DNA of 64,000 bases. Origin: Xenopus tropicalis (lineage: Eukaryota > Chordata > Amphibia > Anura > Pipidae). Shown piece by piece: positions 1 to 9,870 of this stretch. The notes beneath the pieces are model-generated. The model was given only the letters and a program-made list of their open reading frames with translations, made no database searches and was not told the origin of the DNA. Where the stretch lies: contig NC_030678.2 in the NCBI RefSeq assembly GCF_000004195.4, positions 64,413,378 to 64,477,377 of the forward strand. The letters are read 5' to 3'. The translations under genes and the position numbers were made by a program. The first letter of the stretch is position 1. Each line of letters opens with the position of its first letter.

Positions 1-376
1 TTAAGTCCAGGTCTGGGATAAGATCCCTCAGGAGACCATCCGCCACCTCATCAGGAGCATGCCCCAGGCATTGTAGGGAGGTCGTACAGGCACGTGGAGG
101 CCACACAAGCTATAGAGCCTCATTTTGACTTGTTTTTAGGACATTACATCAAAGTTGGATCAGCCTGTAGTGTTTTTTTCCACTTTAATTTTGAGTGTGA
201 CTCCAAATCCAGACCTCCATGGGTTGATAAATTTGATTTCCATTGATAATTTTTGTGTGATTTTGTTGTAAGCACATTCAACCATGTAAAGAACGAAGTA
301 TTTAATAAGAATATTTCATTCATTCAGATCTAGGATGTCTTATTTTTGTGTTCCCTTTATTTTTTTGAGCAGTGTA
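1..376 (+). mobile_element. Tc1-like transposon, 3' end
   Basis: The end of a Tc1-like transposase frame is visible (VQVWDKIPQETIRHLIRSMP), followed by a stop at the GCATTGTAG and frameshifted remains of the usual C-terminal GG-HTHY region. The 3' untranslated part runs to a terminal repeat ending TTTTTTGAGCAGTGTA. This matches a widespread vertebrate Tc1-like family whose ends read TGCTCAAAAAAATAAAGGG on the inner strand. The rest of the element is outside the window, and it is inactive as seen. Confidence 0.8.
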
Positions 377-513
377 TAATTATGTTAAAGGGGATGTAAA
401 GTCAAAATCTTAACTATTAAATATGAAAACACTATAACAGATGTTGGTCTAAAAAAAATCAGATGGCAGAGTAGTTAAAACAGGGTTAAAACACAGCTAA
501 CTAGAGCTCTAGA

Positions 514-1538
514 CATACCTTCCAACATTTCGAAAATGAAAAGAGGGACAAATATAAATTCAGCGTGTAGTGCGGCGGAATTTTTTGACCACACCCCCTA
601 AATACAACTCCTATTTTACACAATTTGGCAGATTATTTAAAGTTTGAATACAATTCTGGGGGGTTTGGGGTCTTGTTTTATGTCTTATTACAGTTTTGCT
701 AAAAAAGCTAAAATTGCCCTTTAAAGGACAATGAAAGGTTAATATAAATTAAAAGTAAGTCTAAAGGCATTCTTTTTAAGTACTTACTGCATATCTAAAT
801 TCCCAGATCCCTGCTTGCTTCTCTGAGATATGGTGCTGGCAGCCTACAGCAGTGTGAAGACTACAGTGACATCACTGAAATATCTCTGTCCTTCCTGTAG
901 GCTGCCAGCGGCAGCCTTCCTATTATCTGAGCATGTGTGTAACTTGATCCTGTCTCCTGTTCTGAGTTACACATGCCCACCAGCCAATCAGAAGCGGATC
1001 TGGCGGGGGGGGAGGGAATGAAACACATGTGCAGTATGAAGCAAGGAGGGAAAGGAAGGGAGAATACTTTTTTAGAGATGGCTGCATGTTCTAGAAAATG
1101 TGAAGTAAGTGTGACTAAATATTTGATTAGGTGAGCCAAAAGTGTGGCGTTTTTACTAAACAATGGGAGGACTATTGGGCAGTATACTTTTTAAATTGTG
1201 ACTTGCATTCTCCTTTAAGCTGCAAGTCTCAGTTCCCCCAAGAGACCTGTTTAGCTTATTAGTTACAATTGAGCAGGTGTTGCTTGTTAACTTTCTGAGC
1301 TCTCTGCCAAAAGCCCACTTATTTAATTAAGTCTGAGAATCAATGTATCTATGTGCAGGTATAGCTTGTTAACATTTCTGGGCTCTCTGCTACTTTTTGA
1401 TCAAGTTTTTATCTTTTTTAGCATTCAGTGCAGGAGATCAAAGGGAAATGAGGAACTTTTCAGTAAGAATCCAGGACTGCGGGCTGAGCTGTTAAAAGAG
1501 CTACAGCCCCATGAAAATGAGGACAGATGGGAGGTGTG
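514..1538 (+). mobile_element. MITE with CATACCT/AGGTGTG ends (middle layer)
   Basis: The left end is CATACCTTCCAACATTT, and the right end TGGGAGGTGTG is its imperfect inverted repeat. A second, uninterrupted copy lies at 11658-12013 and shares the internal phrases 'ttacagttttgct', 'gcaagtctcagttcccc' and 'gtgcaggagatcaaagggaaatgag' (reported here in shorter pieces). The first copy is split by the 721-1218 element. The superfamily is uncertain; no clear target duplication was found. Confidence 0.65.
721..1218 (+). mobile_element. TTAA MITE (inner layer), 498 bp
   Basis: The ends are TTAAAGGACAATGAAAGG and CTTGCATTCTCCTTTAA, flanked by TTAA. Inserted into the 514-1538 repeat; the paralogue at about 11777-11786 shows the unoccupied target (CCCTTTACAATGCAAG). 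Further copies are at 7493-8003 (opposite orientation) and 50684-50867 (truncated). The ORFs inside follow the repeat and are not conserved genes. Confidence 0.75.
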
Positions 1539-1920
1539 CACAATATTCCTCAGTGTCTCAGCTGAATGAGCAGTGGGCACGTTTCAGTCTCTGCTCACAT
1601 TTCATTCCTTCTCTGTGCCTAACTTGCACTTATTAGCAACTGACCAATGACAATCATCAGGACAGCCACTGGCTCTATAGGTTTTTTAGAAGCTGTAATC
1701 AGAGCTCATTTCATCAAAGGAATAGGATAAGATGCAAAATACAAAGGCTTCTAATCAAAACACGGTAAAGTATTTTTTAATGGGATTATATTGCAAATTT
1801 ATTTCATGTGGGCTAAATAACATGCACAAGGATTATGATTTTTGACTTTACATCCCCTTTAAGATGACTAGTGGTTCATTTCATTTGTAAAATAAGAAGC
1901 CTTTATATAGTATTTCTTAC

Positions 1921-2008
1921 TTGTTTTGGTTATTTGTTGATAATCGTCAAGAGAAATGCGAATCTGTTCTTGAAGTTTTGGTGGTAGAATTTTTTCCTCA
2001 TCTCCCAC
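1921..2008 (-). CDS. dennd2d: DENND2D-like exon (start of dDENN)
   Basis: An 88-bp exon with acceptor ttctgcag and donor AA/gtaagaaa. It reads VGDEEKILPPKLQEQIRISL then DDYQQITKT plus one base of a split codon. VGDE-x-ILPPKLQ is the conserved start of the dDENN region in DENND2. The remaining 3' exons must lie beyond position 1. Confidence 0.87.
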
Positions 2009-2549
2009 CTGCAGAAAGACATACCATTTTTTTTTTTTTTTTGCATAGTGGCATTGCTTAGTATACATATAGACACTCATCACCAGCTAATTTTCCCAAA
2101 AATGTTTCCACAAAATGTGAAGTATTTTTTGACAGTTTCTGCTCTTTATATTTAGTGGCATTTCCTGAGAGGAAATTTTAGGTTTACCTAGGAAAACTAT
2201 TGTTTAAATCAAGAAAAAGGAAGTTTTTCTAAATAGGTGTAAATAAGCATTACAAAGTTAATTATGTAGTTTAATTGGCTTGGTGTCAGTGTAGACCCCG
2301 GATCTCACAGTAAAAAAGGCACCCCTCATCTGGTCCATGCTTAGGGTCATGTTGCCTTCTGAACAAATTAACCCCAATACTACCCAAAATAATAATAAAT
2401 AATAAGCAACCAGCAAAAAGCTTTTAGGATTGAATTTTCAGAGGAGATCTGTAATTTCATATGGTGCAACATATTCTGTAATATAATAATAGTAATGAAC
2501 TTAATAGGCACAACCTGTCTTTTTGACTGAACTGGTTAATTTAAATATA

Positions 2550-2745
2550 ATATAAGCATTTAAATAGACCCTTTTATACAGGGATCAAGTACAAGGTACT
2601 GTTTTATTATTACAGAGAAAAAGTAAATCAGTTTTAAAATTCTGAATTATTTGATTAAAATGGAGTCTATGGGAGACAGGCTTTCTGTTATCCGGAGCTT
2701 TCTGGATAACAGGTTTCCGGACAAGGGATCCCATACCTGTACCAA
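2550..2745 (-). repeat. MITE copy, 'GGTATGGGATCCCTTATCC' family
   Basis: Read on the minus strand this begins CAGGTATGGGATCCCTTGTC and includes TTATCCAGAAAGC and 'GGAGTCTATGGGAGA' (complement). Related copies are at 15480-15672 (minus), 24737-24800 (fragment) and 31055-31270 (plus), so it is a dispersed family. Target duplication not established. Confidence 0.6.
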
Positions 2746-3679
2746 TATAATCGGCAGAATATTGCCATACTGAGCTTCATAGGTGGTCAGTCAGAATGAT
2801 AGAAAACAAGAGGGGTGTCTCATAATCCAGCCCACCAAAAAGCCATCCTACACATGCTGTTGATTTGCCTGGGAGACAAGCAATTAATTGTTTAGCACAG
2901 GAAGGGTTAAGAAATAATTTGTCATATCACACTCCCCCAAGTATTAGGTATGGAATCATATCAAGCTGGCACATAATTCAGATTTCAGTGAGTCATGTGG
3001 CACTAATTACTAGGTATTAATTACTTATAACTAGCCTTACTAGGTACCAATTATAATTTATGACATCACTAAGCACCATTTTTAAGAATATTGTTTATAA
3101 GATATTTATGGGTATTGTGTATTATATGTAGATATTCATAGACTCACAGTTGGTGCTCAGGCACACATTTGCACCAGTGCATATGCCCACAAGAACCAAT
3201 CAACAATTAGCTTTTATCCATCCAGAACAATAAAATGTAAAAATTGATTATATACAAAAGCTACTGTTCATACTGAATATTGGAAATCCAGGAGCTTCAG
3301 GCATCCAGCCCAAGGTAACCAAGGTAAAAAATATTTACCACTTATATACAATCTATTTCAGACTAATAAAAAAAACTGTTAACATAAAATTGGTTCTGAT
3401 TTAAAGCATTAGGTGTTGTATGTCAGTTCTCCCTGGACTAAAAGCAGGTAAAGAGGACAAGTTGTTTGTACTTTAAATGATAGATCTGATGGGAGTAATG
3501 CTTTCCCCTAGACCAGTGTGAATAACAGTAAACCACATAACTGAGCTGTTATAAATGCCTGATTGCAAAGACAGTGTTATCTACAAGACTGAATTACTAG
3601 GTGTTACTAGATTACTAGCTTAATAAGACATGAGAAATGGTTAGATGTAAAAGAAACAAAATCCATGCAGTTGACTTAC
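2746..3679. other. Intronic sequence, nothing recognised
   Basis: AT-rich intron between the DENND2D-like exons at 3680 and 1921. There is a local run of near-repeats of TTACTAGG/TTACTAG around 3000-3060 and 3590-3620. No coding, RNA or terminal-repeat signal is supported. Confidence 0.5.
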
Positions 3680-3721
3680 CTTTTGTATGAGTTCTCCTTT
3701 ACACAAATCTACCAGTAAAAC
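3680..3721 (-). CDS. dennd2d: DENND2D-like microexon (42 bp)
   Basis: A 14-codon exon encoding VLLVDLCKGELIQK, with acceptor gtttttag and donor AAG/gtaagt, phase 0 at both ends. DENND2 proteins have a matching 'EExLxVxL' segment between the VGVQ block and the ILPPKLQ block. It was found from reading-frame continuity, because 42 bp alone would not be called. Confidence 0.82.
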
Positions 3722-4330
3722 CTAAAAACAAACACTACATTATTGTTTTGTGTACATTAATAAATACAGTAATTACTTCTGTTAAACAATGTATTCAAAA
3801 TCTGAAGGGTATTAGTAAAGGGGCCCCTAAAATTTTGCATACATACATTGTGGCATACAGCAAAATCTGAAGTGTCTATTACTGGCCAATAATTTAAAAA
3901 TCTACTTATAAAGAGATCTGAAACCGGCAAACAGAAGGCATGTTTCAAATCTGTAAGAATTGAAACAGTCGGCAAAAGAATGGTCCAAACTGTCAACAAA
4001 GATATGTTTGGGGCCAAACGATCGAATTAGAATGCTGGTAATTCAGTTCGGGGACCGCATCAATGAGCCAATGCGGTCCCCGATCCGACAAAATTTTTTA
4101 ACCTGCCCGATTGATATCTGCCCGATGTTATCTGATCTCTCTGCCCTGCTTGTCTCCTTTGCTCAAGGAATAAGAATTTTGGTATCATCTTGCCATAGCA
4201 ACTCTCCTTTTAAAGGAGACATATTCGATAAATGGAAAAAACCCAAATTTTGTAGGCAATTATGGATAATATATGGTGCTGGTTTCACTTTGGGCTAAAA
4301 ATTATTCCTATCTGTAAAATTTGCCCCTTT
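3722..4330. repeat. Intronic sequence with a MITE-like palindrome
   Basis: A perfect 12-bp stem (CGGGGACCGCAT ... ATGCGGTCCCCG) lies within 4046-4084 and is surrounded by CCAAACGATCG- and TGCCCGATTG-type words, like those in the palindromic MITEs at 16355 and 26299. It is probably a decayed member of that group. The ORF at 3960-4298 has no recognisable product. Confidence 0.4.
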
Positions 4331-5475
4331 ACATAGTTACATAGGGTTGAGACCAGAGTCCATCAAGTTCAACCCATCCAAGTAAACCCAGCACAGACAA
4401 CCTATACTTACCAATCTATACACTCACATACATAAACTACCGTATATACTCGAGTATAAGCCGATCCGAATATAAGCCGAGGTACCTAATTTTACTGGAA
4501 AAATGTATTGACTTGAGTATAAGCCTAGGGTGGGAAATGCAGCCGCTACTGCTAAGTTTCAATAATCAAAATAAATACCAAAAAAATTACATTAATTGAG
4601 GCATCAGTGGGGAATATGTTTTTAAATATTTATTTCAAAGAAAAACAGTAAGTTAGCTCTGTAAGTGGAGAAGAAGGTCAACAAAAACAATATGGTATCA
4701 ACAATGATAACTTAAGAGTACTACACCACTTAGCTCAATCCTTCAAAACTGTATATAGTTTATATAGAATATAAAGTGCCATGCCTAGTGCAGAATGGGA
4801 CAAGTGAGGATGGTAGATAAAGATGAATTTGGTAGCAGGCCAGGGCACTGGAGGGTCTTGTTGCGGGTGGCCTAATTTGCACACAAAGGACAGAGGGTGC
4901 TAGTCTGGAGGGACCCATGGCATCCGACTCAAGTATAAGCTTATACTCGAGTATATACAGTATATATACAACCACTAATACTAACCAGATATTAGTATCA
5001 CAATAGCCTTGGATATTCCTCTTGTTCAAAAACGTATCCAGGCCCCTCTTAAAGGCATTTCCAGAATCTGCCATTACCACATCACTAGGAAGGGCATTCC
5101 ACAACCTCACTGCCTCACCGTGAAAAACCATCTACGCTGCTTCAAATGGAAGCTCTGTTCCTCTAATATAAAGGAGTGACCTCTGGTGCGTTGATCGTTT
5201 TACTGGGAAAAAAGAACATCCCCCATCTGCCTATAATCCCCTCTAATGTACTTATACAGAGTAATCCTGTCCCCTCGCAAACGCCTTTTTTCCCCCAGAG
5301 AAAACAACCCAAACCTCGACAGTCTAACCTCATAGCTTAAATCTTCCATCCCCTTTACCAGTTTAGTTGCACGTCTCTGCACTCTCTCCAGCTCATTAAT
5401 ATCCTTAAGGACTGGAGCCCAAAACTGTACTGCATACTCAAGGTGAGGCCTTACCAGGGACCCAGGGAAGAGGCA
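4331..5475 (-). mobile_element. CR1-type LINE fragment, 5' truncated, interrupted
   Basis: The minus strand ends with the CR1 tail (complement of ACATAGTTACATAGGG). Upstream, the ORF2 C-terminus is present as FHGEAVRLWNALPSDVVMAD and [20 protein letters not shown], nearly the same as in the long copy at 58783-62600. Frameshifts break the frame near 5130 and 5390. A TA-type MITE is inserted at 4440-4960 in the 3' untranslated part. Homology stops near 5475, so this is a 5'-truncated insertion. Confidence 0.88.
4440..4960 (+). mobile_element. TA-target MITE with CCGTATATACTCGAG ends
   Basis: The inverted ends CCGTATATACTCGAGTATAA and CTCGAGTATATACAG are flanked by TA on both sides. The host CR1 sequence continues exactly on either side (compare the undisturbed CR1 at about 58895-58915), which proves insertion at a TA. 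A second copy in the opposite orientation is at 49622-50231. This is consistent with a Tc1/mariner-type non-autonomous element. Confidence 0.8.
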
Positions 5476-6880
5476 AAATATAGGAGCTCCCTATAGATCC
5501 TATCAGTTCTTGGTCACTGTTTCAAATGAAGAGTGGGCGTGTCCTAACAGTCCATGCCAGAAGCAAAGCAAGAGAGGGATAGCCAATCACAGCCTTGCAC
5601 TCACACAAGCAAAGACAGGCTTCAGCTCCCTATCAGGTAGCTGCTGATTGGTTCCTATCCTACAGTGCCTGGTCTGAGAGCCGCCGGCTCCCCTGCACAT
5701 CCAGAGAACTCAGCCAGCAGTAAGTGGAACAGAAGGGCGGGACTAGTGGGGTTTTGGTGGAATTTCTCAATAAATCAGTCTGAAACACAACTTTAATTAA
5801 ACACAATCCTTCTATATCTAAAGGAGTATAATTCACTGGTGCATTCTTAATTTTTATATGATATGTATCCTTTAGTCTCCTCCCTAGTATTCCTCATAGT
5901 GCAGCAGGGTGGGCAGCATCTAACATAAAAAATGACAGCATGGAGAAGCTGGAGGAAGTAATGCGTCGAAAATAAAATGGCACCAGCATACTTATCTTCA
6001 AATAAACTGTTTAAAGCTGCAATGTCAGCAAAAGTTAGCCAATACACAATTTTTAATGCAGCGTTTCAGGAGTGTGTGTAATGAGTAGCACTGAGAATAA
6101 GTTTCCCTTCCTCTCAACACACCTATAACACATTTGGGGGGCTCATTTCTCAACATTGGGCAGTAACCTATAGCAACCAATCAGTAATTGGCTTTTTTTC
6201 CAGCTAACTGCAGGTAGAAAAGTGAATGCGACAGTTTGATAAATTTGATAATGTGTTGATAAATTACCCCCTTTCTAACCATTTGCAGTACTTCCTGTAC
6301 ACCGATCATCTTCGTGATTCCTTTAATTCAGGTTATAAACTGGGCACTTAACTGAACTATGGTTGTTAATAATATCCATTCTCCTAAGGGATAAACCAAG
6401 ATTAATAAACCATAATTTCAAAATGAAAATATGTATGCAGAACTGAATCAAAACCAAGAAAACCACATCTACAACAACAATGTTCTAGTTTTAACTTACT
6501 TCATAATAAATATCATAATAATAGTTGTTTGACATGGCCTTCATAATAATGCTGATTACTAATTGTATTGCCATTCCCAAGAATATACTCTTGAATGCGA
6601 TACCTTAACAAACCTTCAAATAACTTGGCCACAACAGATGTGAAAGGCCAGCCTACATGTCGATCATTGCCTGGTTGAGACTGTAATCCCTTTTCAAATA
6701 TTGAAATTAACTTTTCTCCAATCCACTGTTAACATACGAGATGAAAGGGAGCCTGGTCAACTTAGAAAAGGTGGTCTAAACTAAGCTTTCTTAAGCTTTG
6801 CTTAAACATTGCTTAAACAAAGTACCAAATCTTGTGTCATTCACTCACAACAACTCTTGAACGGAGACATTCGTACATTT
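5476..6880. other. Intronic sequence, mostly unassigned
   Basis: No gene is supported. A stretch near 6130-6275 (TAGCAACCAATCAG ... GATAAATTACCCCC) resembles widespread frog MITE ends but was not delimited. The ORF at 5847-6047 has no family features. Confidence 0.4.
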
Positions 6881-7043
6881 AGGGCTCTGGCACACGGGGA
6901 GATTAGTCGCCCGTGACAAATCTCCTGTGTCTCGGGCGACTAATCTCCCCGGATTGCCATCTCACCGGGAAAATGTAAATCGCCGGTGGGATGGCATATG
7001 CGGCGGCGCGATTTCAGTGAAATCGCGCAAGTTGCCTCGAGAG
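6881..7043 (+). repeat. Harbinger-like MITE fragment (GGGCTCTGGCACACGGGG)
   Basis: It starts GGGCTCTGGCACACGGGGAG and contains GATTAGTCGCC and its inverse GGCGACTAATC. A complete copy with 3-bp TTA flanks is at 48297-48450. Here the right end is missing, so it is a truncated copy. Confidence 0.65.
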
Positions 7044-7329
7044 GAATGTCTTATTAACTCCTCTATTTTATACACTAAGGAAAAGGTCTGATTAAACACT
7101 ACCTGCTTTTTAAAAGTCCCCTGTAACCAAAGCAGTTACATCCTTTAATAGAGTCACACTCAAAACCAACAACTTTTTACTTACTAAATATTTAAGAATT
7201 ATCATCAGTTCCTCATTTTCTATTTTTTTACCCTTTGATTGCTGCCCTACTACACTTCTTGCAGTATTTATAGAAAAATGAAGCAATCCCTGGTACACAA
7301 TTTCCACTAGTAAATATGCTCAGATTCCC

Positions 7330-8246
7330 TTAAAGGGGAAGGAAAGGCTAAGTCACTTGGGGTTGCTAAAATGTTAAGCACCCCCAAGTGACTTTAATCG
7401 CTTACCTCGTACCCCGGGCTGGTGCCCCTTTTAGGAAAAAACCGCACCAGCCCGGGGCACCTGGGGCGATACGCTTCCTCCTTCCTTCTTCGTTAAAGGA
7501 GAATGCAAGTCAAAATTTAAAAAGCATACCGCCCAAATAGCCCTCCTATTGTTTAGTAAAAACGCCACACTTTTGGCTCACCTAATCAAATATTTACTCA
7601 GTCACACTTACTTCACATTTTCTAGAACAGGCAGCCATCTCTAAAAAGGTATTCTCCCTTCCTTTTCCTCCTTGCTTCATACTGCACATGTGTTTCATTC
7701 CCTCCCCCCCTCTCCCCTCTGCCAGATCTGTTTCTGATTGGCTGGTGGGCATGTGTAGCTCAGAACAGGAGACAGGATCAAGTTACACACATGCTCAGAG
7801 AATAGGAAGGCTGCCGCTGGCAGCCTACAGGAAGCACAGAGAGATTTCAGTGATGTCACTGTAGTCTTCACACTGCTGTAGGCTGCCAGCACCATATCTC
7901 AGAGAAGCAAGCAGGGATCTGGGCATTTAGATATGCAGCAAGTACATATAAAGAATGCCTTTAGACTTACTTTTAATTTATATTAACCTTTCATTGTCCT
8001 TTATGCCTTGACTGTGAGTCAGGTACATGCGCAGTAGAGTGAAAAAGCCGACTTCTCTGTTAAAGTTTGGCTTTTCACTCTACTGCGCTACTGCAGCTAG
8101 GAGGAAGCTCTGCAAGTACCCCGGGCTGGTGCTGTTCTCTCCGTACTGGGGCACCAGCCCGGGGTAAAAGGTAAGCGATTCAAGTCACTTGGGGGTGCCT
8201 AACATTTTGGCACCCCCAAGTGACTTAGCTTTTCCTTCTCCTTTAA
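7330..8246. mobile_element. TTAA MITE (outer), T2-like, with nested insert
   Basis: Ends are TTAAAGGGGAAGGAAAGG and TTTTCCTTCTCCTTTAA with flanking TTAA. Subterminal inverted segments (AAGTCACTTGGGG and CACCCCCAAGTGACTT) flank a CCCGGGCTGGTGC motif. It belongs with the 45822-46079 element. A copy of the 721-1218 family is inserted at 7493-8003. Confidence 0.75.
7493..8003 (-). mobile_element. TTAA MITE (inner), second copy of the 721-1218 family
   Basis: Begins TTAAAGGAGAATGCAAGTCA and ends AACCTTTCATTGTCCTTTA, which is the 721-1218 element in reverse. The right flanking TTAA has changed to TTAT. The large open frame at 7695-7895 corresponds to the one at 830-1021 and simply reflects shared repeat sequence. 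Confidence 0.7.
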
Positions 8247-8348
8247 TAATGTGTCATCATAGCAACGTAAGTCAAAAGATAACTTAACAATTACTGGGGA
8301 GAGCAATCACACACAGCTGTAAAACTTCCTTTATTACAAAAACATGTT

Positions 8349-9281
8349 TTAACCCTTTTACTGCCAGCCGTTTTGGTCAAAGCGGAACTTTGCTACAAAA
8401 AAAGTACACTCACCCCAGAAAGCCATATATTTTTTGAAAGTACACATCCCCCCGAATCTATAATGGGTAAACATTTCATTTTTCTCCAAAGTACCAAGCT
8501 GTAAAGCTTTCCTAAGTTTGCAGATTTTATGACATTTAGAAAATCGCATAAAAATGTTGCAATTTGCCGCATTTATCTCTCACAATTTCTTGATAAAGAT
8601 CAGATAAAGGCAAATCACCCCAAATAGGAACACCTAAGGTCTACTGAACAGTTTGATGCCCAATATGCATAAATATACCAAAGTCTGTGGTATGTACTGA
8701 ACCCAAAATGAAAATAGCGCATAAGGATCTCTCGCCTGCCAAATTTAGCTTTTGCACACAGAGCCCCCTGTCAGTGTATTATGTGCCGAAACTTCCCCTA
8801 ACTATACAGAGACCCCCAGAAAACCATATATTTTTGGAAAGTACACATTCTGATGAATTCAAAATAGGTTAAGTTATTTTTGTACACCAAAGTTACATCT
8901 GGCAAAGCTATGCTAAAAACAGATTAGGAACACTTATACAGGGATAAAAATGCGATAAAACCACATAAATTGTGCAATTCAGTGAAACAACAGAATAAGT
9001 CACATGACAGTGTAATTAGTGGTCAGAATATCTGATCCAATAGTCACGCTGTCAAAATAAACAGTTTTTAGGTAAAAGAAACTAAAAACAAAGTGTTTGT
9101 GTATGCATGTGTGTACATGTGTAAAAGTTGTGTGACAGTATGCATGTGTGTACATGTGTAAAAGTTGTGTGACAGTGTGTAAGTGTGTATAATAGTGTAT
9201 ATGTGTGTACATGAGTCTATATAAGTGTGAGTGTATATAAGTACATGAGTGTATATACGTCATTGGCAGTAAAAAGGTTAA
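8349..9281 (+). mobile_element. TTAA element with satellite unit, short copy (933 bp)
   Basis: Flanked by TTAA. The left end is TTAACCCTTTTACTGCCAGC and the right end TTGGCAGTAAAAAGGTTAA. It contains about one ~394-bp satellite unit (around 8400-8900, with GAACAGTTTGATGCCCAATA) and a TGTGTGTACATG-rich 3' part. It is the shortest of four copies; the others are at 19863-24400, 39931-45664 and, inverted, from 34055. Its sequence at 8988-9005 gives the empty target of the Tc1-like element at 22137. Confidence 0.78.
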
Positions 9282-9870
9282 GGCCACAAGAACCCTTTGT
9301 TATCAAACAAACAAAGAATTATATTGTAAATACTGTATATGATAAACATTGTTTCTGCAGAATTGAATTTCAGGAAGGCTCCAGAGTGTACAGTTCCGTG
9401 ACTTCATGTAACTTTATTAAAGGATTTTTTCATGGACTATTTATGATATGGAATATGGATGTTGTAATGGAAACCACGAACTACAGATGATATAAAACAT
9501 AGACTGGTGCTAGGTCCTTGTGAATTGGCAGCAGCTTGTGGAGTAGGGGGTGGATATTTACTGTATCTGGTTTAAACTCGGTGTTTAATTACAAACTTTT
9601 TGTGTTTGTGGCTCAAAACACAAAACCACAAATAAACTCATTTCCACTAAAACCACAAATGTTTTGTCATTAATTAAATGTTCAGGGAGATTGGTCACCC
9701 GCAACAAGGGAGATTTGTCGCAGGCAACTAATCCCCCCCTCTGTCACAGCCCTAAAGAGAGTCAGAAAGCCGTACAACATGCATACATGATACTGTACAT
9801 GGTATGATACTAAAATTGCTTTTGTGCAGGGAAATTCTAAAATCTATTTTCCTTTCTCATTGATCTAGGA
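9282..9870. other. Intronic sequence with a decayed Harbinger-like fragment
   Basis: Around 9688-9752 the words GGGAGATTGGTCACC and GGCAACTAATCCCCCC, plus CACAGCCCTAAAG, match the 48297-48450 MITE family. The rest shows nothing recognisable. Confidence 0.4.

Larger units (their letters stand above)
385..1862. mobile_element. TTAA-flanked MITE (outer layer of a three-level nest)
   Basis: Both ends read TTAAAGGGGATGTAAAGTCA, in inverted orientation, with TTAA at each end. TTAAAGG-type inverted repeats with TTAA target duplications define the Xenopus T2 MITE family, related to piggyBac/Kolobok-type transposons. The interior is interrupted by another element at 514-1538, which itself contains a third at 721-1218. 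No coding capacity was seen. Confidence 0.8.

Noticed and set aside
830..1163. Open frames on both strands at 830-1163, repeated at 7695-7895
   Set aside because: They coincide with copies of one TTAA MITE and share no protein family features.
9060..9260. TG-rich tract as a regulatory or coding element
   Set aside because: It is the TGTGTGTACATG-type internal repeat present in every copy of the satellite-bearing TTAA element.
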